Below are positions 44,652-46,227 of a stretch of DNA of 46,227 nucleotides, one piece after another; the first letter of the stretch is position 1; every line of letters starts with the position of its first letter. The notes beneath the pieces were generated by a model. It had not been told where the DNA came from. It searched no databases and saw only the letters and a list, made by a program, of their open reading frames with translations. The translations under genes were made by a program, and so were the position numbers. The DNA is from Azoarcus sp. (GTDB lineage: Bacteria > Pseudomonadota > Gammaproteobacteria > Burkholderiales > Rhodocyclaceae). The stretch is from the NCBI GenBank assembly GCA_030656215.1, contig JAUSOD010000088.1:1-46227 (forward strand), given 5' to 3'.

Positions 44652-44775
44652 TGCTAGTGGGATGTAAGACTTCCGAATGGATGTGCATGGGCTCAGACTT
44701 GTAAAAGACAGAAAGCAGTCTTATCAAGCCGGCACTGTGATCGGCCAAACATCGTTTTTTCAAGAGGAGACTTTC

Positions 44776-45801
44776 ATGCAGATTCGTCGTCTGGCCTTCG
44801 GCATCGCCGCCGCCGCCCTGATCCCCGCAAGCGCTTCAGCACAGGAAATCGTGCTCAAGGTTGCCCATTTTCTGCCGCCGGTCTCGCCGGCGCATACCAA
44901 GTTCATCAGCCCGTGGTGCGACAAGATCGCCGCCGAGTCGCAGGGCAAGATGAAGTGCCAGATCTACCCGGCGATGCAGCTGGGAGGCACCCCGCCGCAG
45001 CTGCTCAACCAGGTGCGTGATGGCGTGGCCGACATCGTGTGGACCCTGCCGGGTTACACGCCGGGCCGCTTCGCCATTTCCGAAGTGTTCGAGCTGCCCT
45101 TCTTCACCACCACGCACGAGCCGTCGTCGCGCGCGCTGTGGGACTTCGTGCAAGCCAACGCGATGAGCGAGTTCGCCGGCCTGAAGCCGATCGCGACCTG
45201 GGTCAATGGTCCCAACGTGCTCCACTTCCGCAGCAAGGAAGTAAAGACCCTCGACGACCTGAAGGGTATGAAGGTGCGCGCCCCGTCGCGCCTGGGTAAC
45301 AAGCTTCTGGCCTCGCTCGGTGCCACGCCTGTGGGCATGCCGGTGCCGCAGATGGCCGAGAGCCTGTCCAAGGGCGTGATCGAAGGTGCGCTGATCCCGT
45401 GGGAAGTCGTGCCCGCCACCAAGACGCATGAGCTGACCAAGTTCCATGCCGAGTCCGGTGGCGAATACGCAATGACCACCGCGACCATGATTTTCGTGAT
45501 GAACCAGAAGAAGTACGACAGCCTGTCGCCGGAACTGAAGAAAGTCATCGACGACAATAGCGGCCGCGAAACCTCGGCCTGGGTATCCGCCCAGTTCAAG
45601 GGTGCGGATGCAGGCGGCCGCGAGGCCGCCGTGGCGCGCGGTAATACGGTTTACCAGATTCCGGCTGAAGAAATGGCCAAGTGGCAGGCTGCCACCCAGC
45701 CCGTCACCGAGGAGTGGGTCAAGGAGATCTCGGCCAAGGGTGTCGACGGCAAGAAGCTGCACGACGACGCAGCTGCGCTGGTCAAGCAGTACTCCAAGTA
45801 A
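44776..45801 (+). CDS. dctP: TRAP transporter substrate-binding protein
   Basis: A 341-residue periplasmic receptor of the DctP family. A signal peptide (about residues 1-22, ending ASASAQ) precedes VLKVAHFLPP, with the family pattern WCDKIAAESQGKMK and QLGGTPPQLLNQVRDG. GGAGACTTTC lies before the ATG. It delivers a carboxylate, probably an aromatic acid given the neighbours, to the DctQM membrane complex. The complete match to the pseudogene at 40056-40430 suggests a duplication with one copy decayed. Confidence 0.94.
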   Translation: MQIRRLAFGIAAAALIPASASAQEIVLKVAHFLPPVSPAHTKFISPWCDKIAAESQGKMKCQIYPAMQLGGTPPQLLNQVRDGVADIVWTLPGYTPGRFAISEVFELPFFTTTHEPSSRALWDFVQANAMSEFAGLKPIATWVNGPNVLHFRSKEVKTLDDLKGMKVRAPSRLGNKLLASLGATPVGMPVPQMAESLSKGVIEGALIPWEVVPATKTHELTKFHAESGGEYAMTTATMIFVMNQKKYDSLSPELKKVIDDNSGRETSAWVSAQFKGADAGGREAAVARGNTVYQIPAEEMAKWQAATQPVTEEWVKEISAKGVDGKKLHDDAAALVKQYSK

Positions 45802-45875
45802 TTGTGTCCCGTTGCTGGTCGTGGCGAAGTTGCCGCGGCCCGGAGCGGGATTTTTCATTCTGACGGGAGAATTGC

Positions 45876-46227
45876 ATGGCTGAGTCCATCGACAGACCGA
45901 TTGCCGCCCCTCGTGGTCCGATCGGTACGGTCATCGCCATCGCCTGCGCGTTTCTGGCCATCCTCGGTGGCGTGTTTTTTCTGATCGAAGCGCTGATGTC
46001 GGTCACCAGCGTGATCGGTCGCGCGCTGTTCAACCTGCCGGTGCCCGGTGACTACGAACTGGTGCAGATGCTCTCGGCAATGGGCATCGCAATGTGCCTG
46101 CCCTACTGCCAGTTGAAGCGCGGCCATGTGTTTGTCGACTTCTTCACCCTGTGGGCGCCGGCCTCGCTCAAGCGCGTGCTCGATGCGATCGCCTCGCTGC
46201 TGCTCGCGGGCGCCTCCTTCCTGCTGT
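45876..46227 (+). CDS. dctQ: TRAP transporter small permease (partial)
   Basis: The first 117 residues of a DctQ-like membrane protein, cut by the window end. Hydrophobic helices begin at residues 15-45 (GTVIAIACAFLAILGGVFFLIEALM) and around 64-80. Conserved RALFNLPVPGDYELVQ and YCQLKRGHVFVDFF are typical. GGGAGA lies 7 nt before the ATG. It follows dctP by 74 bp in the same operon. Confidence 0.92.
   Translation, partial: MAESIDRPIAAPRGPIGTVIAIACAFLAILGGVFFLIEALMSVTSVIGRALFNLPVPGDYELVQMLSAMGIAMCLPYCQLKRGHVFVDFFTLWAPASLKRVLDAIASLLLAGASFLL

Overview
The window is about 46 kb of GC-rich chromosome from a betaproteobacterium, most likely of the Rhodocyclales (Thauera/Azoarcus/Aromatoleum type). 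This is inferred from gene content and order (tig-clpP-clpX-lon-hupB-tRNA-Val), a tmRNA tag reading ANDERFAIAA, and the set of aromatic-degradation genes. No database search was possible, so the genus is a guess.

Layout. (1) 1-3061: a Cys-rich hypothetical gene, pobA (4-hydroxybenzoate to protocatechuate) and its divergent AraC-type regulator. (2) 3096-7896, minus strand: prkA-yeaH-spoVR, the conserved stress kinase / VWA / SpoVR operon. (3) 8231-14453: tig, clpP, clpX, lon and hupB, with a sigma-32-like promoter before lon. (4) 14494-22651: tRNA-Val(TAC) carrying an integrated satellite-like element of about 8.1 kb. It holds a P4-type integrase, an AlpA regulator, an untranslated immunity-RNA-like region built like that of phage P4, four small unknown genes, a toprim primase-like gene, a DUF3987 helicase-like gene, an iteron/AT-rich putative origin, a small gene, and a lone HK97-fold capsid protein with N-terminal membrane segments. 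Matching integrase arm sites and a short att repeat mark both ends. (5) 22652-25137: a gene-poor stretch with a circularly permuted two-piece tmRNA gene (minus strand) between two paralogous genes of unknown function. (6) 25138-30187: UspA, an SLC13-type permease, a candidate CU-rich small RNA, an HMA-like protein, an RNase HI-like protein and a RibA with a degenerate N-terminal domain. (7) 30197-37402: a LysR regulator divergent from a complete protocatechuate 4,5-cleavage operon (galD, ligJ, ligK, ligI, ligA, ligB, ligC) ending in a terminator. (8) 37420-46227: an aldo/keto reductase, a DUF3750 protein, a secreted Cys-containing protein, a scar with two pseudogene fragments (dctP-like and ferredoxin reductase-like), a di-haem peroxidase-like protein, a second LysR, a second split LigA/LigB-type dioxygenase pair, and a TRAP transporter (dctP complete, dctQ cut by the window end).

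Functionally, PobA feeds protocatechuate into LigAB; LigC, LigI, the tautomerase, LigJ and LigK take it to pyruvate and oxaloacetate. The second dioxygenase pair and the TRAP system probably serve a related aromatic acid such as gallate or an O-methylated relative (inference).

Most promising for novelty: the capsid-bearing satellite with its P4-like RNA switch and iterons, the anti-Shine-Dalgarno small RNA candidate, and the paralogue pair around the permuted tmRNA gene.
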